Shown piece after piece: positions 9,244 to 17,782 of a stretch of DNA of 20,378 nt. The notes below the pieces were generated by a model. The model saw nothing but the letters and a program-made list of their open reading frames with translations, did no database searches and was not told where the DNA came from. Numbering within the stretch: the first letter of the stretch is position 1; each line of letters opens with the position of its first letter. The translations under genes were made by a program, and so were the position numbers. Origin of the DNA: Chara braunii (taxonomy: Eukaryota > Streptophyta > Charophyceae > Charales > Characeae); the NCBI GenBank assembly GCA_003427395.1, contig BFEA01000516.1, positions 1,060,687-1,081,064 of the forward strand, given 5' to 3'.

Positions 9244-9880
9244 CCGGAGTTTGGATTCGGGTAGCACTCTGGGTCCAACCACTGGGGTGCATTCATATGT
9301 GAGGAGTGAGGGATCGCAGAGACCCCGTGGCTCAAGGTGGGTGGGGGGGGAGGAGGGGAAAAGGTGGGGGGTGTGGCTGTGTTGGTGTCGGGTAGGTTGG
9401 TAGAGGTGGGGGAGATGAGGGGGGTGACGAGGATGTTGGGGTTGGCAGTGGTGGAGATTGGGGTAAGGGGGGCGTATAGGGGGGTGTGCTGGGACCTGGA
9501 GATGGGGGGGGTGTGGAGGAGGGTACGTCGATAGGCAGTGGGGGAGCAGCCAGTCTCAGTCGTGCCAGGCGGGGATTCCAAACCGATTCGACTGTGTTTG
9601 GGTGTGGAGGGTGTGGGGGAGGGGGAGAGGGGGGTGGCATGAGAGGGGAAGGTGGGGGTTGAAGTGGAAGTGGGGGTTGCTGTGGCACCTGGTGAGTGGA
9701 TGGGAGTGGGGGGAGGTGTGCCCCTGCCATTGCCTCGGTCTGGGGAGTGGGATAGATGGGGATCGCTTGGTTTCCATGTGGGGAGAGTGTGGAGGGGTGG
9801 GGTATGATCAGCTCAGTCGGGTGGATCTGCGGGTGGGTGGAAGGATCCTTCTCATTCGGCTGGCTTCGCCTTGCCACCAC
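9244..9880. other. G-rich low-complexity tract; no gene recognised
   Basis: The plus strand carries many runs of four or more G, densest at 9337-9376 and continuing to about 9730, so G-quadruplex formation is possible. On the minus strand a frame of about 180 codons is almost entirely Pro, Thr, Ser and His, which follows from the C-rich composition. A neighbouring minus frame ends with SHMNAPQWLDPECYPNPNSG at the LTR junction. Neither resembles a known domain. The tract may be the 3' continuation of the LINE remnant next to it. Confidence 0.55.
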
Positions 9881-10590
9881 TCTTTCCAGTGGAGGTTTTG
9901 GTTATCATCAAGAGTTGCCAGCTTTCATGAGGGGTCTAACCATGTCTGCTAAAACATCGTGATTCGTTGTCTTTTCTTAGGCTCATCGGTCATGGTTTGC
10001 AGAGATTCCTTGAGGTTTTTCCATGCGTGATGTATGTTCATCTGGATTGTACGCTAGGGTGTCATCAAGATTTTGAGGCGAGTGTATTTGAAGAGAGTGG
10101 ATTGGAAGTTTGGAGTCTTTGGACCATGTTTGTTGCACAGACGTTGGTAAGTCCATTAATAATGTCCCAGGGTTCCAGTGGAGCTCTGTGCCTGTGAGGT
10201 TATCTCCACGCTGCGTCCCACCACCGCCAAATCTGGTTGACCATGGGGCAGTCCAGGAGGCAGTGTTCCACATCTGCCCATTGCTTTTGCGAGGAAACCC
10301 CCACAACAATTACAGAGGGGGGATGTAGCCAGTCCGGGATCGGGAGGCACAGGTATATGATCTGCCATTGCAGTGCCCTCTGGGAGGTCGACATTATGTA
10401 CGTAAAATGCGCCCATCGGACGTTGAGAAGGGTGGCTGGGGGCAGGGCTGAGTCTCTCTGCGATCACCTCTTGATCATTTTGGCTGTGTCAACGGTCTTG
10501 TGGACCTTCTACAGCAATCCTTGACCGTAAACTTCCACAATGGGAGCAGTGTGCATCCCCCCAATTGTCATTCCACAGGGTCGAACAGGA
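9881..10590 (-). pseudogene. Remnant of a LINE-type reverse transcriptase 3' end (zf-RVT-like)
   Basis: Read on the minus strand, WQIIYLCLPIPDWLHP is followed, after a frame change, by LCNCCGG and then ADVEHCLLDCPMVNQIWRWW. Cys-x-x-Cys, then His-x-x-x-x-Cys, then an aromatic-rich end is the pattern of the zinc-binding domain at the C-terminus of non-LTR reverse transcriptases. Downstream in another frame come AWKNLKESLQTMTDEPKKRQ and LATLDDNQNLHWKEWW, which look like formerly coding sequence of the same protein. Stops and frameshifts are frequent, and no RT catalytic motif remains in the window. Recognition is by pattern only. Confidence 0.5.
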
Positions 10591-11310
10591 GAGAGGAGAT
10601 GGGAGTAATTGGCTCCTCGTTATTTCTCAAAGCACTTGGCCAACTACCTTCTTCCCCCAAATATAACACCTACGCTTTCATCTCAGATTTGAAAAAACAG
10701 ACAAGATGCCCCTTTGAGATATTTGTCATTCTTTGAATTTCTTTCCCAATTGATGTGCCCTTCCAATGCTATAATATAGAAAGTTCAGACACTCTGTATG
10801 AGTTTGTCACTTGAAAAAAAAGGCTCTGCAAAGAGTCTGCATGCCTTTGCTTGTAGCTTACTTTGTTGGCTCATTGATGCCCGTGAATACAGAGGTGAGG
10901 TTCCAGGGGTTGAAGGCTGGAGGGTATAGACTGTGGCTACCGAATCCGAACTCAGAACCTAGAGCAGAACCTGGGGTGCATGCAGATGATTTGTTCTCTG
11001 TAATGGCAACAATTTTACAAGGCAGACCAAAACTGACCAGCCAACACAAATGACGACTCCCAGGGAAGACTACCGAAAGGATGTAATACAGCAAACTGAA
11101 TTGAAACACATGGCAGTCAATGAGCCAACAGCCACAGAGGCCAAGCCAATGGACCCCCTCACTTTTTTGTGCGTAGCTCCTCTCTTTTATAGCCAACTCT
11201 TCCCCTTCTCCTTCTTTTTCTGAAGTCAATAAACCACTGATGACCACACAAGCAGTCTCCCACATGTAAAGGAAAGGAGAGCGTTTTTTCAAATTTGATG
11301 ATTGATGTAG
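10591..11310. other. Unassigned spacer
   Basis: AT-richer sequence without recognisable domains. A minus-strand frame of 161 codons (11343-10858) has no codon or motif support. The part to about 10720 could be older LINE sequence continuing from the neighbouring remnant. Otherwise I see nothing here. Confidence 0.5.
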
Positions 11311-11314
11311 CACT

Positions 11315-11378
11315 GAAGTGGTACAATGGCGTTCAAGCGGCACTCAGGAGGTCGTGGGTTCAACTCCCATTGCCCCCA
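11315..11378 (+). repeat. tRNA-derived (SINE-like) unit 1
   Basis: A box-like TGGTACAATGG (11319-11329) and B box GGTTCAACTCC (11357-11367) lie at tRNA-like spacing. The T-arm GTGGG TTCAACT CCCAT can pair. No complete acceptor stem is seen, so this is a tRNA-like Pol III head and not a functional tRNA. Confidence 0.6.
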
Positions 11379-11442
11379 TGATAGTGCCTGTGGCATGCTT
11401 GGCGTCTTACCTTCGAGACCGCCAGTTGGTAAAAGCAAGTGT

Positions 11443-11510
11443 GTGGTAGCTCAGTGGACAGAGCTCTGGTGTTGCAAGGGGGAGGTTGTGGGTTCGACTT
11501 TGTCAGCCCG
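11443..11510 (+). repeat. tRNA-derived (SINE-like) unit 2
   Basis: A box TGGTAGCTCAGTGG (11444-11457) is close to the Pol III consensus and forms a D-arm GCTC...GAGC. The B box-like GGTTCGACTT lies at 11491-11500. The T-stem and anticodon stem pair poorly, so it is decayed. Confidence 0.65.
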
Positions 11511-11601
11511 CAATTTCCCTAGAGCACAATTGGTTGGTGTAGATTGCACCCCACGTACTTGCCCCGAGCCTGGCATAGCACCTTTACAGACTAATAACCT
11601 C

Positions 11602-11685
11602 AATAACTCAGTGGGTAGAGCTCTGATATCGTAACTTGGAGGTCCCGGGTTCAACTCCAATACACATAACACATAACACATAACT
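11602..11685 (+). repeat. tRNA-derived (SINE-like) unit 3 with simple-repeat tail
   Basis: A box-like TAACTCAGTGGG (from 11604) with CTC/GAG D-stem and B box GGTTCAACTCC (11648-11658). It is followed at once by three ACATAAC copies (11663-11685 region), as expected for a SINE tail of short repeats. Confidence 0.6.
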
Positions 11686-11758
11686 CATAGCTCATCATTG
11701 ACTGGGGGGTTGCAGGGGGGGATGGGCTGGAGGTTTTCGCTGGCAGGAATCAGCCCTG

Positions 11759-11781
11759 TGGCGAACTGGTGCAACGGTTAC
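11759..11781 (+). repeat. Possible fourth tRNA-like head, cut by the element C LTR
   Basis: TGGCGAACTGGTGCAACGG resembles the A-box region of unit 1 (TGGTACAATGG, then CAAGCGG). It stops at 11781 where the LTR begins, and no B box follows. It may be a SINE head split by the insertion. Confidence 0.4.
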
Positions 11782-11820
11782 TGTTACATGCTGCGCCTGC
11801 ACATGAGGGCCATTTTCAGG

Positions 11821-11937
11821 CCTGTGTCGTTTCAGCCTGAAAGCCTGAAAACAAGGGCCTACAGGCCCTGTGTCATTTCAGCCTGAAAGCCTGATAACAA
11901 GGGCCTACAGGCCCTGTGTCGTTTCAGCCTAAAACAG
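11821..11937 (+). repeat. 46-bp tandem repeats in the U3 of element C
   Basis: Units at 11821-11866 and 11867-11912 and a partial third from 11913 begin CCTGTGTCRTTTCAGCCTGA and end GGGCCTACAGGC. The palindrome GGGCCTACAGGCCC recurs at 11855-11868 and 11901-11914. Their position upstream of the TATA box fits a transcription control array, which is inference. Confidence 0.8.
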
Positions 11938-11975
11938 GGCCCTCCAGGACCTGAGTCTTTTCATCCTGAAACGGA

Positions 11976-12576
11976 GGGCCATTTTCAGGCCCTCATAAGA
12001 TCGACCTGCCCTAAAACTTAGGCACCAGACCAGGGTTTTAGCACAGGCCATTTTGGGCCTGTTTGCAAGACAACCTTTGCTTGAACTTCAACGCCAGGGC
12101 TGGCACGTTTTGGCATTGGCAAGAGCAGCCTCCTGGATAAGCCAGCACTATATAAGACTGGCCCGCCCTGCAGGCTGCAGGTAGTTCATAGGGACTTCCC
12201 AGGCACTTCACGTGCAGTTCAGGAGGCAGGATGTGGCATACTCCGTACCACACGGGCCCAGCAGAGCCCGACCTGGTAGACTAAGGGTCCGTAAGGGTAG
12301 GGCCTGTTTCAGACCCTGTGTCGTTTCGGCCTCCAGCCTGAAAACGACGGGCCATTTTCAGGCCCTCGCAAGATCGACCTACCCTGAAACTCAGGCCCCA
12401 GACCGGGGTTTTAGCTCAGGCCTTTAAGGCCTATTTTGTGGAGCGTCAACCCAAGGGTCTGGCACGTTTTGGCATAGGCACGAGCAGCCTCTCGGACGGG
12501 CCAGCACTATATGATGCTGACCCGCCCTGTAGGCTGCAGGCAGTTCCTAGGCACTTCACGTGCAGAGGGCAGGAGG
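11976..12576 (+). repeat. Duplicated promoter block in the element C LTR (offset 373 bp)
   Basis: The block at 11976-12230 (GGGCCATTTTCAGGCCCTC to the CACTTCACGTGCAG region) is repeated diverged at 12349-12576. The first copy has CTATATAAG, the second CTATATGAT at 12507-12515. The A LTRs have only one such block. Confidence 0.8.
12148..12156 (+). promoter_or_regulatory. TATA box of element C
   Basis: CTATATAAG follows GCCAGCA and precedes a GC-rich stretch, as in the left LTR of element A. Transcription would start about 30 bp downstream. Confidence 0.6.
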
Positions 12577-12771
12577 TAGTCTTCAGGACTTGGCAGCGGC
12601 ACTCTGCAGGAGTAGTAGCGGTAGCAGTAGTCTTCAGCGCTGGGCGCTAGTAGAGAGAGAGAGAGATGGTTGGCGGAGGCCAGGGAGACTCACCTGCGGC
12701 ACCATAGCTCCAGCTTCGTCTTCGATGTACCTGCAGCCAGGCGCCACCTTTACAGGTTAGTAACGGACACA

Positions 12772-12878
12772 NNNNNNNNNNNNNNNNNNNNNNNNNNNNN
12801 NNNNNNNNNNNNNNNNNNNNNNNNNNNNNNNNNNNNNNNNNNNNNNNNNNNNNNNNNNNNNNNNNNNNNNNNNNNNNN
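12772..12878. other. Assembly gap (107 N)
   Basis: A run of N inside the LTR between the GGTTAGTAACGG context and a GA microsatellite. By alignment to the left LTR (about 551-645) roughly 90 bp of GA/CT-rich sequence would be expected here, so the gap length is plausible but may be arbitrary. Confidence 0.97.

Positions 12879-12948
<70 letters not shown>
12879..12948. repeat. (GA)n microsatellite inside the element C LTR
   Basis: About 35 GA units. At the equivalent place the other LTRs have only short CT runs (about 532-552 and 8421-8432). Confidence 0.95.
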
Positions 12949-12951
<3 letters not shown>

Positions 12952-13290
12952 GCGACATTGGGGTTCAGACTCAGCATCAGGATTCAGACCTTTGGCGAGG
13001 GATTACGTGGGACTGTATCGAAGACTTGGAGTTGACGACATTTCCATCTTCCCCCTCCCCTTCGTCTAATCCCCCTCTTCTTCGTCTGTGTATGATCGGG
13101 GACTGACGCATTCTTCCTGTGTGTGCGTCAGCCCCCTTCACACCATGAGATGATGATGATGCATGCTTGGTCCGCATGGCAGCTTGATTGATTGGATCAT
13201 TGGTATTCAAGCGTTCCGTTGTGCAATCTTGTATCTAGCGAGAAAGATCGGTTCTTGGTCTGGTCTGCACCGTTATGGTATGCAACAGTT

Positions 13291-13304
13291 TGGTATCGGA
13301 GCGG
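13291..13304 (+). promoter_or_regulatory. Primer binding site of element C
   Basis: TGGTATCGGAGCGG lies three bases after the LTR end. It matches the initiator tRNA-Met complement TGGTATCAGAGC with one mismatch, which fixes this LTR as a plus-strand 5' LTR. Confidence 0.8.
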
Positions 13305-13361
13305 ATCTTTTTCATCAAGGTCCGCCCAATCAAGTAGTCAGCTTGCTTGATCTACTGATGG

Positions 13362-13363
<2 letters not shown>

Positions 13364-13433
<70 letters not shown>

Positions 13434-13443
13434 TTGATTGATT
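13364..13443. repeat. (GATT)n microsatellite
   Basis: About 20 tetranucleotide units with a few GGTT variants near the end, in the leader of element C. It is followed by a short C/T-rich tract at about 13484-13519. Confidence 0.95.
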
Positions 13444-13519
13444 AGTGAATCAAGTAGGGTTTCGCCAAAATCTCTGCAAATAGTTTTTTTTTCTTTCTTT
13501 CTTCTTTTTTTTCTTTTTA

Positions 13520-13818
13520 CTTCGGGTATTAGCATTTCGTTTCATCTGAAAATTTCTGATATTTGCATTTCGTTTTCACACAACAAAGATCCGAAAATTT
13601 CTGATTAAAACATTTCGTTTTATCTGAAAAATTCCGATAGTTGCACTTCGTTTTTTTAGGAAACAAATATCCGAAAATTTCTGATAAGTAGCTTTTCGTT
13701 TTATCTGAAATTTTCTAGTATTTGCATTTCGTTTTCACGCAACAAATATCCGAAAATTTCTGATAATAACATTTCGTTTTTATCTGAAAGTTCCGATATT
13801 TGCACTTCGTTTCTTTAA
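13520..13818 (+). repeat. About 80-bp tandem repeat in the element C leader
   Basis: Units end at CCGAAAATTTCTGA at 13604, 13684 and 13763, giving lengths of about 85, 80 and 79 bp. A fourth copy breaks off at 13818. Each unit consists of a short half (CATTTCGTTTTATCTGAAA type) and a longer half (GCATTTCGTTTTCACACAAC type), so the array is itself built from a roughly 40-bp motif. Confidence 0.85.
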
Positions 13819-14850
13819 TGTGCACGGAAAATAAGCAACAGCGAGATGACAATTCCAGTTCACACCATCACATTGAAAGCCAGATAGTCACAGTGTGTCC
13901 AGAGAGCAGCATTGCACCAATAATACACCAATGGAAGTTCGTAGCACTGAAAACCAATGTTCATGGAGAGCAAACTCTCTCCCCTCAACACAAGAGTCCA
14001 GTTCCTTCACACTCACACTTGGCGCTCAGCGCCCAGCCTGCTCCTACACAGCTACTACAGACTACAAAAAGACAATGCAACTGTTGACATCAACGACAGC
14101 TCGAAGTACTTGAAGATGTCGCCCATGCAGACTATCGCCAATACAAGGTAAGTGCCCTCACATCATCATCATCATCATCATCCTTCACCTATCCCCTGTC
14201 TACACCCACACCTGTCCTCTCTTTGACCCGAAGACCACCCCTGCGCTTCACTGTAGTCCAAGCCCACCAGCTATGGTGGCTGGGCTATGGCGCTGCCCTC
14301 AGCAGCGCCCTCCTCCTCTGCACGACCGCACGTGCTGCACCTCGCCTCTCAGCGCCAGCCAGCAGCCGCGAGCCTTTGATCCAGCAGCGCTGCCGCTAGC
14401 ATGTGAGTGCCTGAATGAGGCTGCCTGGCGAGAACTCTTTCCTTCATGGAAAAGAGCTGGCCAGCTCTCGTAGCCTGGCTGGGCTGGCCTGGGCCCAGAA
14501 GCTTCTGGAAGGCCCAGGAGGCTGCCTGGATGCAGCAGCTACTGGGCTGCTGGGCCTCGTTCGGTTGGGCACCCAACTGTCTCTGTATGAGGCTGCGAAT
14601 CACGCCCAGGGCCTGCATTCTTTGGAAAGGCCCGGTAGGCCGTGGAAATGTCTTCGGTGCTCGGCCTGTGTTTCTTTCAACCAACTGGCGCGTCGCAACT
14701 GCTAGACCCCAAATATGAAATTGACAGTCGAGGGCCTCTTGCAAAAAGCCAGGCCCGCCTTCACTTAGGGCGGGCACCTCCGCCTGCACTTAGGGCGGGT
14801 AAGGCTGCAAACAGGGCCCCATAGGCCTACCGAGGACCCTGATCCTCGCA
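13819..14850 (-). repeat. 3' LTR of element B
   Basis: The right border is firm: CTCGCA at 14850 abuts a clean polypurine tract, giving a TG start on the minus strand. The left border is inferred at TGTGCACGG (13819; 13821 is possible), where the element C leader repeat is interrupted. The length of about 1.03 kb is ordinary. The LTR holds a (CAT)n run and direct repeats CACTTAGGGCGGG at 14762-14774 and 14787-14799. The partner LTR is outside the window. No clear TATA box was found. Confidence 0.75.
14158..14182. repeat. (CAT)n microsatellite
   Basis: About eight CAT/TCA units inside the 3' LTR of element B. Confidence 0.9.
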
Positions 14851-14864
14851 TTCCCTCCTCCTTT
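14851..14864 (-). other. Polypurine tract of element B
   Basis: AAAGGAGGAGGGAA on the minus strand is all purine and stands directly before the LTR. It is the expected plus-strand primer of reverse transcription and fixes the LTR border. Confidence 0.85.
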
Positions 14865-14890
14865 ACTTCGTGAGTCCTCTGAGAAGTCTC

Positions 14891-15450
14891 TCATTCTGCA
14901 GGCATCTTCCCCTTGAGTGCTCTTTCATAGCCTGCGATCACTTGAGGTGCTGTTCTCATGAGTTCTTCTCGTGTGAACCACCGGTCTTCTTTTGGATCCA
15001 GATGATGTCTGAAGCTCACACGATACTGCATTCTCGGCTTAGGAGGTCGCCCTCTGCCTGATGGTCGAGGAACAGGCATCACTCGATGCTCAATGATCTG
15101 GTCAATGTCCACTTCGCCATCCATGGTTGGGGGCAACATTGATCTTCTGAAGGAAACTGCTCAGTTGCAGCGAAAGGTGCCAGCTTGGAGGCATGAAACA
15201 CTGGGTAGGTGCGTAGGTGTGCAAAAATACAGATCACGTATGAAGGCCCATCCGGTTGATCCCCTACAACGTCCAAGATCTCCCAGGGCCCGAGATACTG
15301 TGGCATCAGTTTTCTGGATATCCCCAACTCCTGACCTAATTCAGATGACTTTACCCAAACTCGTTCACCTACCTGAAAGTTAGAGGGCCGTCTATGCTTA
15401 TTCTCGGATGCAATCATAGCATCTTGAGACTTCCTAATATGTTCAACGGC
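14891..15450 (-). pseudogene. Element B integrase C-terminal and chromodomain-like tail
   Basis: After a TAG at 15453-15451 the frame continues with DAMIASENKHRRPSNFQVGE and VWVKSSELGQELGISRKLMP, then YLGPWEILDVVG, a GPY/F-type module, and YPVFHASKLAPF. A one-base frameshift near 15140 moves to a frame with DIDQIIEHRVM, a basic insert, MQYRVSFRHHLDPKEDRWF and TREELMRTAPQVIAGYE. This has the beta-strand, Trp and helix arrangement of a chromodomain-like tail, though with an unusually long basic loop. It ends at TGA 14893-14891, about 27 bp before the polypurine tract. Confidence 0.75.
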
Positions 15451-16423
15451 CTACTGCAGCATCTGTTCATATTTGACAGCAAACTTTATGCTGCTAGGTG
15501 CTGCAGTGGAGTGTCTTTCTAGTAGCAGAAAGTCCAATGCACTTCTGGGCTTCCAACCAAGATGTAACTGGTTGGGAGTCATACCGGTTGTACTGTGCAC
15601 AACATTGTTGTACAAGCTGGCGACGAGAGGTAACTTCTCGTCCCAGTCATCCTGACTTGGCTTAATGTAATGTCGAAGCAGGTGCTCTACTACCCGGTTC
15701 ATCTGTTCTGCTTGGCCATTTGACTCAGGGTGATTCCCTGAAGTCATTTGGAGTTGCCCATCTGTTCAGCAGTTGACTGCCACAGTTCATTTGTGAATCT
15801 CACATCCCTATCGCTAACGATGGATATAGGCAAACAAAAATCCCGTACCCAATTATCCATAAACAGTTTGATGACGTAGTCAGTTTTAGCTGTTTCTGGC
15901 ATGGCAATCAGTCTTGCGTACTTAGTACAACGGTCCACTATAACAAAGATATGCCTCTTTCCAAACTTGCTGGTCACAAGGGTGTCCATGAAATCCATAG
16001 ACACACTCTGACCTGGTCCTTCAGGAATCGGCAAGGGTTTGATCAGCCCAAGCGGGGCCTGAGTCCTTGGTTTGTCTCTTTGGCAAACCTGGCAAGTTTC
16101 AACATAGCGTTTTGCATCTATCATCATAGAAGGCCACCAGAATCTTTGTACTAAGTTCGCTGATGTCTTTTTGTAGCCAAAATGACCAGTTGCATCGTGA
16201 CATTCTCCTAAAAATAAACTACGCAACAACTCACTACTGGGAACACACAACCTTTTATTCCCTGCCTTCTCAAGAAACAGCAAGCTGTCTATCATCGTAA
16301 ATTCGCCCAAAGTCGTTTTATCCTTTGCCTTGAATCTACGAATGATCTCGGACATAACTGGATCTTGCTGATAGGCATCCACCAATGATCGAGTCAAATC
16401 GCTAGATATGCCAATCTCTGTTA
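15451..16423 (-). pseudogene. Element B integrase, frameshifted
   Basis: HHCC module: LGECHDATGHFGYKKTSANL then ETCQVCQRDK. DDE core: VSMDFMDTLVTSKFGKRH (first Asp), ISIVSDRDVRFTNELW (second Asp) and HPESNGQAEQMNRVVEHLL (Glu present). All three acidic residues remain, unlike element A. A frameshift near 15760 separates the second Asp from the Glu, and a second near 16430 separates RNase H from integrase. DDWDEKLPLVASLYNN and HSTTGMTPNQLHLGWKPRSA follow the core. Confidence 0.9.
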
Positions 16424-17782
16424 CTAGTGCCCCCAGACATCAGCCACCTTGTTGTACGTACCCTTGATAGGGTCAAGTTGATAGTCATACATGTCTATCA
16501 CTTGAATCCATCTCTTGAGTGCGTCCGACAACACAGGTTGTGTCTTAATCCAACGCAAAGTCTCATGGTCCGACCTCACATAGAAGAATCTTCCTAGGAG
16601 GTAGTGTCTCCAATGAACTAGCGCTCGGTACAGGGCGTAGAACTCTCTCTCATAAGTGGACTTAGCCAACTTTTGAGAAGGCATCTTTTTACTCATGTAC
16701 TCGATCGGTCTCAACTTGGGCCCTTCTTGTTGCGCAAGGACCGCGCCTATGCCATATTGGCTAGCGTTTGTGGTCACGGCGAATGGCTTGTCAGGATCCG
16801 GAAGTTTGAGAACTTCATAGTGTGTCAGAGCATACTTCAATTTCTTGAAGCTTGCCTCACACTCTTCAGTCCACGCCCAAGGGGTGTCAAGTCGAGTTAG
16901 ATCCGTTAATGGGGAAGCTGTAGTACTATAGTTCTTTACAAACGGGTGATAATAGCCCGTCATCCCCAAAAACGATCTGACCTCAGTAACAGTCTGAGGT
17001 CTGGGCCAGTCACGTATGCTGGCCACCTTCGCATCTTCCGGCCTCAATCCATCTGCTGAAATTTCATGACCCAAGTACAAGATCTTGGTGCGACCAAACC
17101 TCAATCCATCTGCTGAAATTTCATGACCCAAGTACAAGATCTTCGTGTGACCAAACTCGCATTTATCCAAGTTTACCTTGTACTGGTGCTGTCTTAGGAG
17201 ACCTAGCACTATTTTCAAGTGCTCAGCGTGCTCCTCTACAGTCCTACTAAAGATAAGAATATTGTCGAGGTACACGACGATAAACTTGTCCAAGTACTCA
17301 TAAAATATCCGGTTCATCGCGTGTTGGAACGTACCAGGTGCATTGCATAGCATCACCACAAACTCGTACAGACCGTACCTGGTCTGAAATGCGGTTTTGT
17401 GTTGGTCCTCGGGCCTAACGGCAATTTGATCGTATCCGGACTTCAGATCTATCTTTGTGAAGTACCAGCATCCCTGCACTCTGTCCAAGAGGTCGTCAAT
17501 GCGGGGTAGGAGTTTCGCATTCTTAACGGTGATGGCATTGAGGCTCCTATAGTCAATGCACATCCTTAATGGACCTCCCTTCTTTGGGACAAATAAGACT
17601 GGCGAACCGTAAGGGGAGGTACTAGGCCGTATCCATCCCTTCTCTGTGAGCTCCTTGAGCTGGCGGCAAAGCTCGTCTAACTCCGCAGGAGACATCCTAT
17701 AGATTCGCCCTCTAGGCACTTTGCTACCTGGGACAACCTCTATCGCATGGACAACCTCCCTTTCTACCACGCCTGTGGGCTC
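16424..17782 (-). pseudogene. Element B reverse transcriptase and RNase H, catalytically damaged
   Basis: Open frame of about 450 codons. Numbered from the codon at 17770: EKGWIRPSTSPYGSPVLFVP (43-62), MCIDYRSLNAITVKN (70-84), YFTKIDLKSGYDQI (103-116). The palm motif is YLDN (167-170) instead of YLDD, through codon AAT at 17263-17261. The block normally reading MPFGLCNAP lacks three residues (after residue 140). Residues 206-224 are repeated at 225-243. RNase H starts AVTTNASQYGIGAVL, with Asn 335 (codon 16768-16766) where the first catalytic Asp belongs. TYEREFYAL and SDHETLRW retain the other acidic sites. The frame ends prematurely at 16424. The frame is long but enzymatically dead by family rules. 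Confidence 0.93.
17043..17156. repeat. 57-bp in-frame tandem duplication in the element B RT
   Basis: 17043-17099 and 17100-17156 differ at only two bases. Each encodes a FGxTKILYLGHEISADGLR segment, so 19 residues are doubled without breaking the frame. Confidence 0.95.

Larger units (their letters stand above)
11782..13287 (+). repeat. 5' LTR of element C (same family as element A)
   Basis: Starts TGTTACATGCTGCGCCTGC, the same terminus as the A LTRs but on the opposite strand, and ends TATGCAACA at 13287, followed by a primer site. It matches the A LTRs in the GGCCTACAGGCC palindromes, the TATA context, the block CTCCAGCTTCGTCTTCGA near 12708 and the downstream half. It is longer because of internal duplications, and it is interrupted by an assembly gap and a GA expansion. 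Confidence 0.88.

Noticed and set aside
9332-9880. 182-codon Pro-rich minus-strand ORF as a cell-wall-like protein
   Set aside because: No signal peptide or regular SPPPP repeat. Composition follows from a C-rich low-complexity strand, and overlapping frames are equally open.
10858-11343. 161-codon minus-strand ORF
   Set aside because: No recognisable domain and no supporting context. It probably arises by chance.
11443-11510. Functional tRNA gene
   Set aside because: The D-arm fits, but the anticodon and T stems pair poorly and no acceptor stem closes.
13364-13818. CRISPR-like array from regular repeats
   Set aside because: Repeats are contiguous and AT-rich, with no unique spacers, in eukaryotic retroelement leader sequence.
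14349-14789. 146-codon minus-strand ORF
   Set aside because: It lies wholly inside the GC-rich 3' LTR of element B, and the opposite strand is also open in overlapping frames.
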